The notes under the pieces: model-generated
What the model saw: the letters and a program-made list of their open reading frames with translations, nothing else
Told to the model about the DNA's origin: nothing
Database searches by the model: none
IMG/VR virus record: IMGVR_UViG_3300006802_000416
Coordinates: 1 to 28,081 of that record
DNA from: a virus
Strand: one strand, 5' to 3'
Length of the DNA: 28,081 bases
In this document: positions 5,055 through 14,490 of the stretch, piece after piece
How positions within the stretch are numbered: position 1 is the first letter of the stretch
Layout of the letters: each line of letters begins with the position of its first letter
Translations under genes and position numbers: made by a program

Positions 5055-8000
5055 CTATTCGTTTGCTTTTTCCATAAGTAGGATAAATTCTTCTTCAGTC
5101 AAATTTCCCATAATATGTTCTAAAAATATATTGTTAATTATCATATCAAGCTCTCTTGCAGCAATTACCTTTAAAGAACCGGAATCTTCTTTTGTCGATT
5201 CCCGAAGTTTGTCTGACGTGATTCTTGCTTTAGCTGCAACATCAATGAATTCTTTATAAGTTTTTTCATCAATGCCTTGAGCCTTAGCAATCTCAGCTAC
5301 ATTGATTGCTGCTGTTGTTTGAGCCTTTAGATCTGAAGCCGTTTCTGTATCAATCAAAGAAGATGTAACCAAGCTTCTTATTGATGATGGAGCAATATTA
5401 AAACCAAGAAGAGGTCTTGCAAGTGGACCAGATGACCCTTCTCCGGTGACAGCACCCTTAAGATTAACAGAGCTTGTAAAAAATGTTGGTGTTACCATTT
5501 TTACAATTTCATCTCCTAGCTGCCCAATTCCACTTGTTTGAGACTCTTTTCTCATCCAATCTCTCAAGAGCTTTACTGTTCTAGTGTACTCTCTACTGTC
5601 TTCTCCATACTTTAAGGCTAACTTTTCAAGATTTTTTGAAATAGCTTGGTTTTGTTGGTCCCTCATTTTTTGAGTATTGTATACATTAAATGAAGTCATA
5701 ATTGATTTAAGTGGACCACCAATTGTTTTTGAGAATCCTTCAAGGATGCTCCAAGCGTCAGCTTCTTTTCCTTCTCCAAGTGGGCGTGTTGTTCTTGCAA
5801 CTTGTTTTAAATCAATTGCCGATGGGACAAGAGAAGTCGCAGAACCAGTAAAAACTCCAGACACTTTGCCTTCCAATGGAAGCGATTGTCCTCCGTACTC
5901 GTTTGGTTTGGCTTGATCAACACCCTCATATGGAAACAAAAGCAGTGTAGGATCTCTAAATATAGACCTGTATTCTTGAGCAGTCATCTCAAGATCTAAC
6001 ATGGCTTCAAGTGTAGTGTCATTTGCTCTAGCAAGAAGACTACCAAGGTAAGATCTTTTTGTATTTTGAGTTAACATTCTTGCATAAAGATTCATACCGT
6101 TTGCAGTATATCCAACAAAAGGCATACCCAGCACACCACCACTTAACTGATACCTGAATGTATTTAAAAAACTAGAAACATCAAAGTAATCCACAAAAAC
6201 GTCTTCTGCGATTGACGTAGCATGTCTTACAGAAAGGTTGTACTCTTCCATAAGCTGCAATATGTAGCCACCTTTAAGCTTTTCATCTACATAAGAATAA
6301 CCTTTAAGAAGTCTATTAAAAGAACCTTCTCTAAATTTAGATAAAGCTCCACCTAACTGCTCAAATCCTGTTGGATCAGAAAGAGTATAGGACGGAACAG
6401 CCCTTGGGTCTGTTTCCGTTTTCATTGTTCGCAGAAACGCATTAAGCTCGTCATCAAACCCTTCCAGATTCAAAGCACTTGCAATTCTTTGAATATCACC
6501 AAGAGAGTCAGCAGTAAGAGAATCGATTTCCTCCATGATTCTATTGTTTTTCTTGAAGTATTTGTAAAGAAGATCAGAAAAAGCATCATGGCCGGCAGCA
6601 ATATTAAACTCAACTCTTCTTGTAGAAAGCTCAATACCAGCATTTACAATACTTTCTACTCTTGGATTTAATGGCTGCTCTCCCTTCTCCATTCTTTTTA
6701 TGTCATCCATAAACTGAAGAATGTATTTTGGCTTTGAAATAACAGGGCCAGCCCCATACCCATGAAACGTAATAGAGCTAATTGCATTTCTTGTATAAGC
6801 ACCACCAACCGGATCAATTATTTTTGCAAGCTTAAACAACTGAAGTCCTTGTTGCATGAACTCATTTGAGAGCAAAGAAAGCCCAGCTTGTTTTGAAAGA
6901 AAGCTGCCCATTGGTTTGCTAATATGGAAACCATCCATTGTTGATCCAAACATTGGAGCGGTTGCAGCTTCAACAACAGGGGAGCTTTCGTTAAGACTAG
7001 CTCCTTTTGGCTTAAACACTCCTCTGGATATTGTTGAAGGTGTTCTTGGTCTTACATTTCCAACAGGCATAAAGCTTCGCGCAACATCAGGACGAGACAC
7101 TTTTAATGCTTTTAACTCTGAGTCAGTTATAAGTTGCCCGGAGTTTCTCAAGAAGTTCCACGTTCTGTTAATGTCTATTGCTTGCTGTATAGTTTCGTAT
7201 GTTTTGTAAATTGAGAATTTGTAGTTAGCGTGAGCTTCAAGTCTTTCCCTTGGTGTAAGGCTGTCTGCTGAAGCATTCTTGTGAAAGAATCTTTCTTCTG
7301 GTGATATAACCCTAGAGAAGAGACGTTGAGACTCAGCATCAGACATATTCATGACCTCATCCCAAACCTTGGTAATATCGTTACCATGCTTAGCAAGACG
7401 CTCTTTTCCATCAGGGACAAGGTACAGCAGCTTTCTTTGGAGAAGCTGCTGCTTTTCAGCAAGCTCAGGGCCAGTAAGATTATTTAGTCTCATCTCTTCG
7501 AGATTAGCTTTAATTACTCTAAGGATGCCCTCGTTTGTTTGGTATGTTGAGAAGTACCCAATAGTTCTCTCAAGAAAGCTACCCGGCTCAAATGTTATTT
7601 GAGGTGCAGTGGTTGGAGGAGGAATATAATCCTTTCCGTACTGTAGTCTTGCTGCAAGCCCATCGTCATTAAGAACTATGAATTTTGTGTTTCCGCTGGC
7701 AAGCAAAACATTTTCATTTGATTGAACGATCTCTTCTGCTGCGCGTATTTCATTTTCAGTCGCGCCAGATTTCCTTAGAGCCTCTAATTCTTTCTCCGCG
7801 GCTTCCCGAGAGAGCCGCGCTTCAGCATTGTTTAGCTCAAGCATTAAGGCTTCTGCTTTTGCTGCGCCTAACTTGTCTCCACTAAAGTCTTTATGAACAG
7901 TGTACTTCTGACCAACACTAGATTCTGTGACTTTCACAACAATCTTTTTGGGTGCAGGTGATCCTTCAAGAAGGATACGCCGAGAGTCCTGTCCTGTTAG

Positions 8001-11000
8001 AAGTTGAGCAATAAGGTTAAAGAGTTTTTCCTGCGCAGGTCTAATGTGATTCTGAGCAATAGCAAAAACAGCTTTCTGGTAATCTGTCATTTCAGAGACA
8101 GGAATCTTTGGATAAAACCTAAAGTCTCCAACCCCTTCGTATTGCTCTTTGTTAGAGATATACTTTGTGTCTTCAAAAACTTCTTCTATTGGAAGATATG
8201 TTTTCTCTTCTGACGTAAGTTGAAATCTTCTTTTATCAAGCTCTTCTAAAAGTTCTGTTTTTCTTTTAAGAAATCTGGGGTCATCAGGAAGTTTATCAAG
8301 CATTCTAGTCAGCTTGTCTATTTCTGATTTCAAGAATTGAGTTGCATCTATCTCAATACCCATTAGCTGTGACGGAACTGTGCCGTCTAAAAGCGGCACA
8401 TCCATGCTTGAGTGTATGTTAACAAATGTTTTATCAAGGTCAGACTTTGGAATGGTTACGTTTTTGTATCCTTGTTCTGCGCCTCTTCCAAAAGCCTCTA
8501 TAATTTCTTCTTCTGCAACAACAAAATCTTTTGAAAACTCAGGCAACTCATCAAGGACTTTTGCAAGCTCTCTTTTGGAGAGATTTGATTGATGAGCTAT
8601 TTCTCTAGTAATTCTATACGAATCTCCAACCTCAAGGGATGGCTTAACCAAAGACTGCAAAAGCAGTCCTAGACGCGTGTCTTCCTTTCCCGTAGCGTAA
8701 TGGTACCGCATTGCTTCAGCAACGCCTTCACGGTACCAATTCGGGATGTTCACAGCAGCAAATGGGGCATTCATAAACTCAAACGCACCTAGCGCTGTAT
8801 AGTAAAACTTATCGCTTTTTACTTTGGAATCTTTTGCCCTATCGAAAAGACGCATTGGCCTATTACCAAATATGCCTTTCCCGAGGGTTCTTATGATCGG
8901 CTGTCCTGCGCTGGAGTATTCATAGAAGTTGCTAAATTTTGCAGAAGAAGGAACAACCGTAGAGTTTTTAAACCCAACCCATGTTCCATCATGGTCAACA
9001 ACGTGCTCCATTTGATTTGATGATTGCTTTCTAGAAAGGGCTACCTTTTGATCGCGTACATTCCTTCCTCTGGCAGCAAACTTCTCAAGCTCTGCATCTG
9101 TAATATTAAGGCCAGCATATGCGCCAACATCAGAAGAACCACTTGATGCTAGGTATTCAGCAATAACAATTGAGTCCTGCCTGTCTGTGACAAAGGCAGG
9201 ACTTTTCTTTGTTGTTTCAGACAGGATTGTTTCAGGGGCATCTTTGAGAATTTCTTCAATTGCTTTTGACCTTGTTGTTTTTGAATTTTCCCAAGAAAAT
9301 CTTTTTGCTCTGGACATAAAGTCTAAGATCTGAGCACTTGTCTTAGGCATATCACTTCGAGCATTTGTAACAAGAACAGAATATATTCTGGGGTCTGTAA
9401 CGCCCTTCTCCATCAAAAGGTTTGCAGTAAAGTATGCGTTTTCGTATGGGTCAAAATTGTAAGCTTTGCCCAGCTCATCAAGCCGCTTCCCGTAAGTTGC
9501 CATGTCTTCGGCTTTTTGCTCTGGATTTGAACGATAAAGCTCATTAAGGTTTCTTAAGGCTTTTTCAGATTCTATGTCATACTGAGTCTTTCTGTTTCTA
9601 TATGCTACTTTGTTAGATTGATTAGGTGTTAAAGGTTTTCCTTTTGGAATGCTTTTATCTAAGAATTTATTTCTTTCTTTTTCTATCAAGAAGTTTCTCC
9701 ACTCATTCAAAGTAGAAAAAGCATTCTCTTTCATCTTGGTTACGCCGGGGACACCGCCGTTTGACCATGCTTTGTTTTCAAAAGTTTCCCTTACTTTCCC
9801 CTCATCAATAAGCACCTTATTGTTTTTAGTGTCTGCTCTGACTGGAACAAACGTTTTATTGTTGCCAGATTTAAGACCGCTAACTTCTTCCAAAGGTATT
9901 GACTTGTCCCGCTTTGACTCCCACTCAGATATTCTTTTTGCTTCTTTAGATACAGTTGCTGGAGGTGTTGGTCCAGATGGCTCATCTGCAAAACGAAGAA
10001 CCATCCCATCTTTTGTTGTGTACCCTTCATCATATTCTTTTCTTGCGACTGAGGCATACTCTTCGTGAGCCTTTGCTTGTTTCTCTAGGGTAGACGCCTC
10101 TTCTGTGCTAGATACTTTTTTAGCCTGTTCTCTTAGCTTAAATGCTTCTTTTTCATTATATACAATGGTTGCCTGTGTTTGGTCTTTTTTAATCGCCGTT
10201 ACTGGAGCGTCAGATGTATGAATATCAGCAGAAGTCACAGGCGTTTCTTCCGGAATCATTTTAATTGCTTCTATTCTTTTTATCTCTTTTGCTACTTCTT
10301 TTCGAATAAGAGAAAAAAGTTTTACTTCATTCCCAGCGGCAGCTTCAGTGGCTGCCGCTGCTAAGGCATTGCGGATACCTCTTGCTGATGTCGTACCTAG
10401 CGTTGCTGTTTTTCCAACAATGCTAGTAAACAAAGCAGCGTCAAGAGCTGAGTAAACAGGGTGCTGTGTCCATTTTTTAGTAAACCTTTCTATGCCTTCT
10501 TCAGACTGATCAAAGACTATTCTGACGCTATCAAGCATATCTTCAACGATAACATCTAAAGAAATTGCTTCAGAAAGATTTGAAATGTATTCTTCTGTTG
10601 CGTTTCTAAATTCAGGCGTATTTTTGTTTGAAAAGATTGATATTGAAGTAGCTGCGGCTGTGGCTGTAGCGCCATTCTTAGACCAAACATTTCCAAATGC
10701 TCCAGCTTTTGCTGCATTTAGATTTGAATCAAAAACTTTTTTGTCATAGTAATCTTTAGACAGTCTCTTAAAGCTATCCCCAGAAACTTCTTTGCCGCCA
10801 GTTACTTTTTCCCAATTGCTACGCATTCGGGAAAAGTTTTTCCCAAAAGCTTGTTCGCCAGTTAATCCTTTTAACCTTGGATCTCGACCTTCTTCTTTCT
10901 TTGATTCAAGAAAGTTTTGATACTCTATTGCATCAGATATTTCATTGGAAAGAGATTCTCCAACTGGCTTTCCGTATTTGTTTAGAATTGGCTCTATGAC

Positions 11001-12443
11001 TTCTTTTTGGATTTTTTCATCAAAGTCAGTAAAGACATCACTCCCCGGCCTTGCAAACGCAAGATTAATTGCGCGTTCTACACGCTTTTTAATTTGCATT
11101 TCTTGTTCAGGGGTTATAAACGCTGGTTCTTTTCCACCGTACAGTAGTTTTACAATTCCTTTCTTTATGCTTTCTTTGTTATCTCTTAAGCCTTTAATAT
11201 ATGATGGAAGCTCCCCAGCGGTATATTTTGAGCCTTCATAAAGATCGTCTGATCTTTGGCCTCTCAAAGAAAGCTCTTCAAAAGATTGGACGGTTGAGGC
11301 CCCAGAAAGCGTAGAAGGGTCTTCAAAGTATGCAAGAATGTTTGCGCCTGTTTCAAACGGCTCTTCTGATGATGATGGCCTATAATTACTCAGATCACTG
11401 GTTAACCTAATTGTTTTAGCAGCATTGTCTTCTTTTGAGATTTGTTCGCCAGCAAGAGTTGTTTGCCTTGGGACTCCAAAGCCAGTGCTTCCAGCAGTTG
11501 TGTAAGCAAGACTTCCGGCAATAGCAACAGGAGCCAAAACAATACCAGCAACATCGGAAAGAGCATTAACGATTACATCGTTTGACTTTGACGCATCTCT
11601 TAACAGATCTTCAGGTTTAAACTGTTTTGATATGTCATATCTGATATTTAGGTTTTCCCTAATTTCCTGTTTTAATAAGTTGTCTAGGTCTTTTGTTTCA
11701 AGCAAGAATGCTTGATCAACATACTCTTTTGGAGAAACATAGTATGTACTTTCAAACCCGTAGTCTCCAATTCCAGCCTGTTCTAAAACCTCTTCTCCGA
11801 TTCCTTGGACGCTAACACTTCTTGTTCCTTCTCTGTTTGTTTTTTTGTTTAACTCAAACTTTTCACGGTAAGGTCTAGAGTCATTTGGGTAAAAAGCTTC
11901 GTCAGCCAACGATTGGACATATAGGTCTATAAGTCTTTGTTTGTCTTGCCCCTTGGCATACTGGATCGCCAAAAGAAGTTCATTACGAAGGTAAGAGGAA
12001 GATGTTTCTTTTGGTTGAGAAGGTGTTACTTTCTCGTCTTGAACAACAAATTTGGTTTGCCCAACAGGAGCATCAAGCATTGCATCTGCTTCAAGAGGGT
12101 CAATGCTTACGTCACCAATGGGTGGTGTCTGCAAAGGCTCTACAGGGGTAGATGCGACCGTGCTTCCGTAGCCAGTGTATTGGTACCCTTCTGGCGTTTC
12201 TGTGTACCCGTATTCTCCTAGATCTAATGGTGCAGGCGGCTCCTCTGGAGAGGCCGCCTGCTGTAACAACAATCCACTAGAGTCAAGCCAAGATGAAAAT
12301 GAATTGTCATTTTGTTCTGGTGTTTCTATGGGTAGCTCTTCATTGGCAACTGTTGTTGTTGAAGATGTTGGCGCGTCTCCAGAAAGAATCCCTGAATTGC
12401 TAAGCCAACTGCTAAAAGAATTATCTTGGTTTTTTTCTGCCAT
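5055..12443 (-). CDS. Giant 2462-aa virion-associated protein (candidate internal/ejected protein)
   Basis: At 7.4 kb this is a quarter of the window. The first 60 residues carry a 14-residue motif twice (7-20 and 46-59). A Pro/acidic linker follows, then long helical, charged regions with patches such as AAAATEAAAG and a Lys/Glu-rich stretch. The last quarter contains GAYTRNAISSITFHG, VFVDYFDVSSF and GVLGMPFVGYTANG. These recall the C-terminal parts of very large phage 'polyvalent' proteins, from memory and weakly. I find no T7/N4 polymerase, lysozyme or protease motif by eye. Size and position after the 515- and 674-aa genes fit a podovirus protein ejected with DNA. The 14-nt leader has no Shine-Dalgarno, so translation may depend on the upstream gene. 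Confidence 0.75.
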   Translation of the reverse strand: MAEKNQDNSFSSWLSNSGILSGDAPTSSTTTVANEELPIETPEQNDNSFSSWLDSSGLLLQQAASPEEPPAPLDLGEYGYTETPEGYQYTGYGSTVASTPVEPLQTPPIGDVSIDPLEADAMLDAPVGQTKFVVQDEKVTPSQPKETSSSYLRNELLLAIQYAKGQDKQRLIDLYVQSLADEAFYPNDSRPYREKFELNKKTNREGTRSVSVQGIGEEVLEQAGIGDYGFESTYYVSPKEYVDQAFLLETKDLDNLLKQEIRENLNIRYDISKQFKPEDLLRDASKSNDVIVNALSDVAGIVLAPVAIAGSLAYTTAGSTGFGVPRQTTLAGEQISKEDNAAKTIRLTSDLSNYRPSSSEEPFETGANILAYFEDPSTLSGASTVQSFEELSLRGQRSDDLYEGSKYTAGELPSYIKGLRDNKESIKKGIVKLLYGGKEPAFITPEQEMQIKKRVERAINLAFARPGSDVFTDFDEKIQKEVIEPILNKYGKPVGESLSNEISDAIEYQNFLESKKEEGRDPRLKGLTGEQAFGKNFSRMRSNWEKVTGGKEVSGDSFKRLSKDYYDKKVFDSNLNAAKAGAFGNVWSKNGATATAAATSISIFSNKNTPEFRNATEEYISNLSEAISLDVIVEDMLDSVRIVFDQSEEGIERFTKKWTQHPVYSALDAALFTSIVGKTATLGTTSARGIRNALAAAATEAAAGNEVKLFSLIRKEVAKEIKRIEAIKMIPEETPVTSADIHTSDAPVTAIKKDQTQATIVYNEKEAFKLREQAKKVSSTEEASTLEKQAKAHEEYASVARKEYDEGYTTKDGMVLRFADEPSGPTPPATVSKEAKRISEWESKRDKSIPLEEVSGLKSGNNKTFVPVRADTKNNKVLIDEGKVRETFENKAWSNGGVPGVTKMKENAFSTLNEWRNFLIEKERNKFLDKSIPKGKPLTPNQSNKVAYRNRKTQYDIESEKALRNLNELYRSNPEQKAEDMATYGKRLDELGKAYNFDPYENAYFTANLLMEKGVTDPRIYSVLVTNARSDMPKTSAQILDFMSRAKRFSWENSKTTRSKAIEEILKDAPETILSETTKKSPAFVTDRQDSIVIAEYLASSGSSDVGAYAGLNITDAELEKFAARGRNVRDQKVALSRKQSSNQMEHVVDHDGTWVGFKNSTVVPSSAKFSNFYEYSSAGQPIIRTLGKGIFGNRPMRLFDRAKDSKVKSDKFYYTALGAFEFMNAPFAAVNIPNWYREGVAEAMRYHYATGKEDTRLGLLLQSLVKPSLEVGDSYRITREIAHQSNLSKRELAKVLDELPEFSKDFVVAEEEIIEAFGRGAEQGYKNVTIPKSDLDKTFVNIHSSMDVPLLDGTVPSQLMGIEIDATQFLKSEIDKLTRMLDKLPDDPRFLKRKTELLEELDKRRFQLTSEEKTYLPIEEVFEDTKYISNKEQYEGVGDFRFYPKIPVSEMTDYQKAVFAIAQNHIRPAQEKLFNLIAQLLTGQDSRRILLEGSPAPKKIVVKVTESSVGQKYTVHKDFSGDKLGAAKAEALMLELNNAEARLSREAAEKELEALRKSGATENEIRAAEEIVQSNENVLLASGNTKFIVLNDDGLAARLQYGKDYIPPPTTAPQITFEPGSFLERTIGYFSTYQTNEGILRVIKANLEEMRLNNLTGPELAEKQQLLQRKLLYLVPDGKERLAKHGNDITKVWDEVMNMSDAESQRLFSRVISPEERFFHKNASADSLTPRERLEAHANYKFSIYKTYETIQQAIDINRTWNFLRNSGQLITDSELKALKVSRPDVARSFMPVGNVRPRTPSTISRGVFKPKGASLNESSPVVEAATAPMFGSTMDGFHISKPMGSFLSKQAGLSLLSNEFMQQGLQLFKLAKIIDPVGGAYTRNAISSITFHGYGAGPVISKPKYILQFMDDIKRMEKGEQPLNPRVESIVNAGIELSTRRVEFNIAAGHDAFSDLLYKYFKKNNRIMEEIDSLTADSLGDIQRIASALNLEGFDDELNAFLRTMKTETDPRAVPSYTLSDPTGFEQLGGALSKFREGSFNRLLKGYSYVDEKLKGGYILQLMEEYNLSVRHATSIAEDVFVDYFDVSSFLNTFRYQLSGGVLGMPFVGYTANGMNLYARMLTQNTKRSYLGSLLARANDTTLEAMLDLEMTAQEYRSIFRDPTLLLFPYEGVDQAKPNEYGGQSLPLEGKVSGVFTGSATSLVPSAIDLKQVARTTRPLGEGKEADAWSILEGFSKTIGGPLKSIMTSFNVYNTQKMRDQQNQAISKNLEKLALKYGEDSREYTRTVKLLRDWMRKESQTSGIGQLGDEIVKMVTPTFFTSSVNLKGAVTGEGSSGPLARPLLGFNIAPSSIRSLVTSSLIDTETASDLKAQTTAAINVAEIAKAQGIDEKTYKEFIDVAAKARITSDKLRESTKEDSGSLKVIAARELDMIINNIFLEHIMGNLTEEEFILLMEKANE
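5474..5506. repeat. Intragenic hairpin, 11 bp with one bulge
   Basis: TTGTAAAAAATG (5474-5485) pairs with CATTTTTACAA (5496-5506), leaving one A bulged, with a 10-nt loop. It lies in the 3' part of the giant gene. Confidence 0.5.
7425..7451. repeat. Intragenic hairpin, 9-bp perfect stem (11 bp with one bulge)
   Basis: CAGCAGCTT (7425-7433) pairs with AAGCTGCTG (7443-7451). Two more inner pairs are possible around one bulged T. It lies in the giant gene. Confidence 0.65.
9173..9203. repeat. Intragenic hairpin, 10-bp perfect stem, 11-nt loop
   Basis: AGTCCTGCCT (9173-9182) pairs with AGGCAGGACT (9194-9203) in the giant gene. The plus strand continues TTT after the second arm, antisense to the gene. 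Confidence 0.7.
10334..10360. repeat. Intragenic hairpin, 10-bp perfect stem, 7-nt loop
   Basis: CAGCGGCAGC (10334-10343) pairs with GCTGCCGCTG (10351-10360). It encodes part of the Ala-rich stretch of the giant protein, so repeated Ala codons may contribute to it. Confidence 0.65.
12232..12261. repeat. Intragenic hairpin, 9-bp perfect stem, 12-nt loop
   Basis: GCAGGCGGC (12232-12240) pairs with GCCGCCTGC (12253-12261). CCTC/GAGG inside the loop can extend the helix. It lies near the start of the giant gene, just after the second copy of the duplicated peptide. Confidence 0.65.
12267..12308 (-). repeat. Second copy of duplicated 14-residue peptide in the giant protein
   Basis: Residues 46-59 read DNSFSSWLDSSGLL. 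This matches residues 7-20 (DNSFSSWLSNSGIL, 12384-12425) at 11 of 14 positions; the three differences are S/D, N/S and I/L. The copies are 25 residues apart in a Pro/Thr/Glu-rich, probably flexible N-terminus. Confidence 0.8.
12384..12425 (-). repeat. First copy of duplicated 14-residue peptide in the giant protein
   Basis: Residues 7-20 read DNSFSSWLSNSGIL. The aromatic/aliphatic core (F-SSWL---G-L) in a disordered tail looks like a short docking motif for another virion protein. Confidence 0.8.
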
Positions 12444-12457
12444 TTATTTTAATTATC

Positions 12458-14482
12458 TTATTTTTCAACTAGTTTTTTAGTTACAATACTGTTTCTTTGT
12501 TCAGGGGTTGAGTTTTTAAACTTAAGACGTTCACTTGGATCTGTAATAAGATCACCAACAAAAGATCCAAACTCTTTAACAAAGTCACTTTCAACCGTTC
12601 CAAATTGGACGATAGGGCTATCTACTGGAAGTTTTTTATACAATTCTAACACATGAGCAGCTTCACTTGGGCTAAGAGTCTGATTGTTTATAACTTTACC
12701 AGCAATCTCTTTAGCCATACCTTGGCCGACCAAATCATTTATTCTTGCTTGAGGCAAAGCCCCTTTTGCTGAATCTCTAAAGGCAGCTACAGCTTCTTCT
12801 GCTTGAGCTGTTCTTTCTTTCTTAGACTTTCCAACAGGAGTACCTTTTTGGTAAATATCTTGAGCGACAAGAGATCTTAGAGATTGATCGCTTGCAAAAA
12901 GCACAGCTTCAGCTTGCTCTCTGCTTACATTGTTTTCTTCTGCAATGCGGCTTACCAAAGCATCTACTTTGTCTTTGTTGTTTAAATAATCGCGAATTTT
13001 ATCATTGGAAACACTTGGTCCCTTTGGAATACTAACACCAAGTATTTCTGCTGAATTTTCTGAAGTAGCATCTTGGATTTTCCCCAAAAGGTTTTGGAAG
13101 TCTTTTGATGTGCTATTTTTAGGATCTGTTAAATAACTTTTTAGAGCATTTTTAGCTGTCTCACCTAAATTAGATGATTCAGGTGACCCGAGTTGTTTGG
13201 CTTTCTCTTCTCCGATGACACTCTTGATGAAGCTAAGAGCGTTGTCGTCAGAAAGATTGTCAATCATTACAGCAACAGCACCGGGGTAACCTCCCGTTGA
13301 AAGCAGATCTCTAGAAGTAAGATCCTTCCTAATGTCAGAAGCTTGGCCTCCTTCCCCTTCTCTTAAAACCATAACCCTTCGGACGCCAAGTTCATTTGGG
13401 CTTACTGTAAAACTATTTTTAAGTCCAAGCTTGCCTAAACTACTAACCAAACTTTCTTGATTGTTTGCATGGTCCTCTAGTTCCTTGAAAAACAAATCTG
13501 ACTTATCTTTATATTGTTGTGCTAGACCTTCTTTTGGTGAACCATCTGCATTCAAAATGTTAGCGTCAATGAGGGCTTTTCGTTTTGCCGCAAGTCCGGC
13601 TGCTTGTTTATCCAGTTCTGTTTGTTGCCGGATAACATCTTTGACGCGGTTTTCTTTTACCTTTGCCCAACCCAAAGCGTCCATTTGATTTGATGCAATT
13701 TGACCTGCCTTGCCTCTTCTTGCGGCGGCTTTGAGCGCCGCTATTCCTTCCTCATTTACGCCAGAATTAATTATAGCTGAGTCTATTACATCGAGAGCCA
13801 TTCTCAGTTCTGTTGGGTGTTTTTCCCCATACAGTTCTGTAAGGTTAGCAACAAGACCTTCTAGTTTGTTTAGTGCGTTTTTTACGTCCGTTGGGCTAGC
13901 AGCAGCACCATACTCTAGGAATCGCTCAGAAAGGCCATCAGTTGCTTCTTTAACAAATTCATTCATCTCCTTGACGGATTCGTTTCTTTTTTCAGTAGCA
14001 CGGGTATTTGCATCTTTAACTTCATCTGATGTGTAGAATCTAGGAAGTCTACCAAGCTCTTGATCAAGGAAATAATCACCAGTTTTAGTGGTTGTTGATT
14101 TAGGGCTTTGGGCAGAAGGACTATCTAACTTAGGAGCTTGGCTAGAAAGACTGCGTTGACCGAAAAGGTTTCCAAAAGCGATTTCTCGTAATTCCGGTAC
14201 CTTAAGACCAACATCAATATCTTGTTGAATCTTTGCTCTGTTTTCTGCCATACGAGCTGTCTCGGCTGTTTTTTGGCGCGTTTGCATATCTTCTTTGCCA
14301 CCAAGGGCGTAATACCCAAGAGTATTAACGCCCATCTGCCCAAGCGCGCTGAATGTTGCTTGTGGTGCAGACTGGGCCATTGCCTTTAAGAAGACAAGGC
14401 CCGGGTCATTTGCAAGCTCAACCTGTTTTTCCTGAAGCCTTTGCTGTCTATACGCAAGGTTTGTTTTAGGATCAAAAGCCAT
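12458..14482 (-). CDS. 674-aa helical protein, candidate internal virion protein
   Basis: I do not recognise a family. The protein is almost wholly helical and charged, with coiled-coil-like stretches (KTAETARMAENRAKIQQDID; REQAEAVLFASDQSLRSLVA) and no Cys-rich, membrane or catalytic motif visible. It sits between the 515-aa and 2462-aa genes with gaps of 8 and 14 nt. Podoviruses place internal core or ejected proteins after the tail nozzle genes, so that role is inferred from order and size. The start follows AGAGGAATT, a good ribosome site. A chaperone or tail-associated role is an alternative. Confidence 0.65.
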   Translation of the reverse strand: MAFDPKTNLAYRQQRLQEKQVELANDPGLVFLKAMAQSAPQATFSALGQMGVNTLGYYALGGKEDMQTRQKTAETARMAENRAKIQQDIDVGLKVPELREIAFGNLFGQRSLSSQAPKLDSPSAQSPKSTTTKTGDYFLDQELGRLPRFYTSDEVKDANTRATEKRNESVKEMNEFVKEATDGLSERFLEYGAAASPTDVKNALNKLEGLVANLTELYGEKHPTELRMALDVIDSAIINSGVNEEGIAALKAAARRGKAGQIASNQMDALGWAKVKENRVKDVIRQQTELDKQAAGLAAKRKALIDANILNADGSPKEGLAQQYKDKSDLFFKELEDHANNQESLVSSLGKLGLKNSFTVSPNELGVRRVMVLREGEGGQASDIRKDLTSRDLLSTGGYPGAVAVMIDNLSDDNALSFIKSVIGEEKAKQLGSPESSNLGETAKNALKSYLTDPKNSTSKDFQNLLGKIQDATSENSAEILGVSIPKGPSVSNDKIRDYLNNKDKVDALVSRIAEENNVSREQAEAVLFASDQSLRSLVAQDIYQKGTPVGKSKKERTAQAEEAVAAFRDSAKGALPQARINDLVGQGMAKEIAGKVINNQTLSPSEAAHVLELYKKLPVDSPIVQFGTVESDFVKEFGSFVGDLITDPSERLKFKNSTPEQRNSIVTKKLVEK

Positions 14483-14490
14483 AATTCCTC

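Noticed and set aside
9649-10068. 139-aa plus-strand ORF inside the giant gene
   Set aside because: It is fully antisense to a long coding frame, with no family resemblance and no supporting start signals.
5055-12443. N4-type virion RNA polymerase
   Set aside because: The size is suggestive, but I could not find the T7/N4-family polymerase motifs (DxxGR, RxxxKxxxxxxxYG, HDD) by eye.
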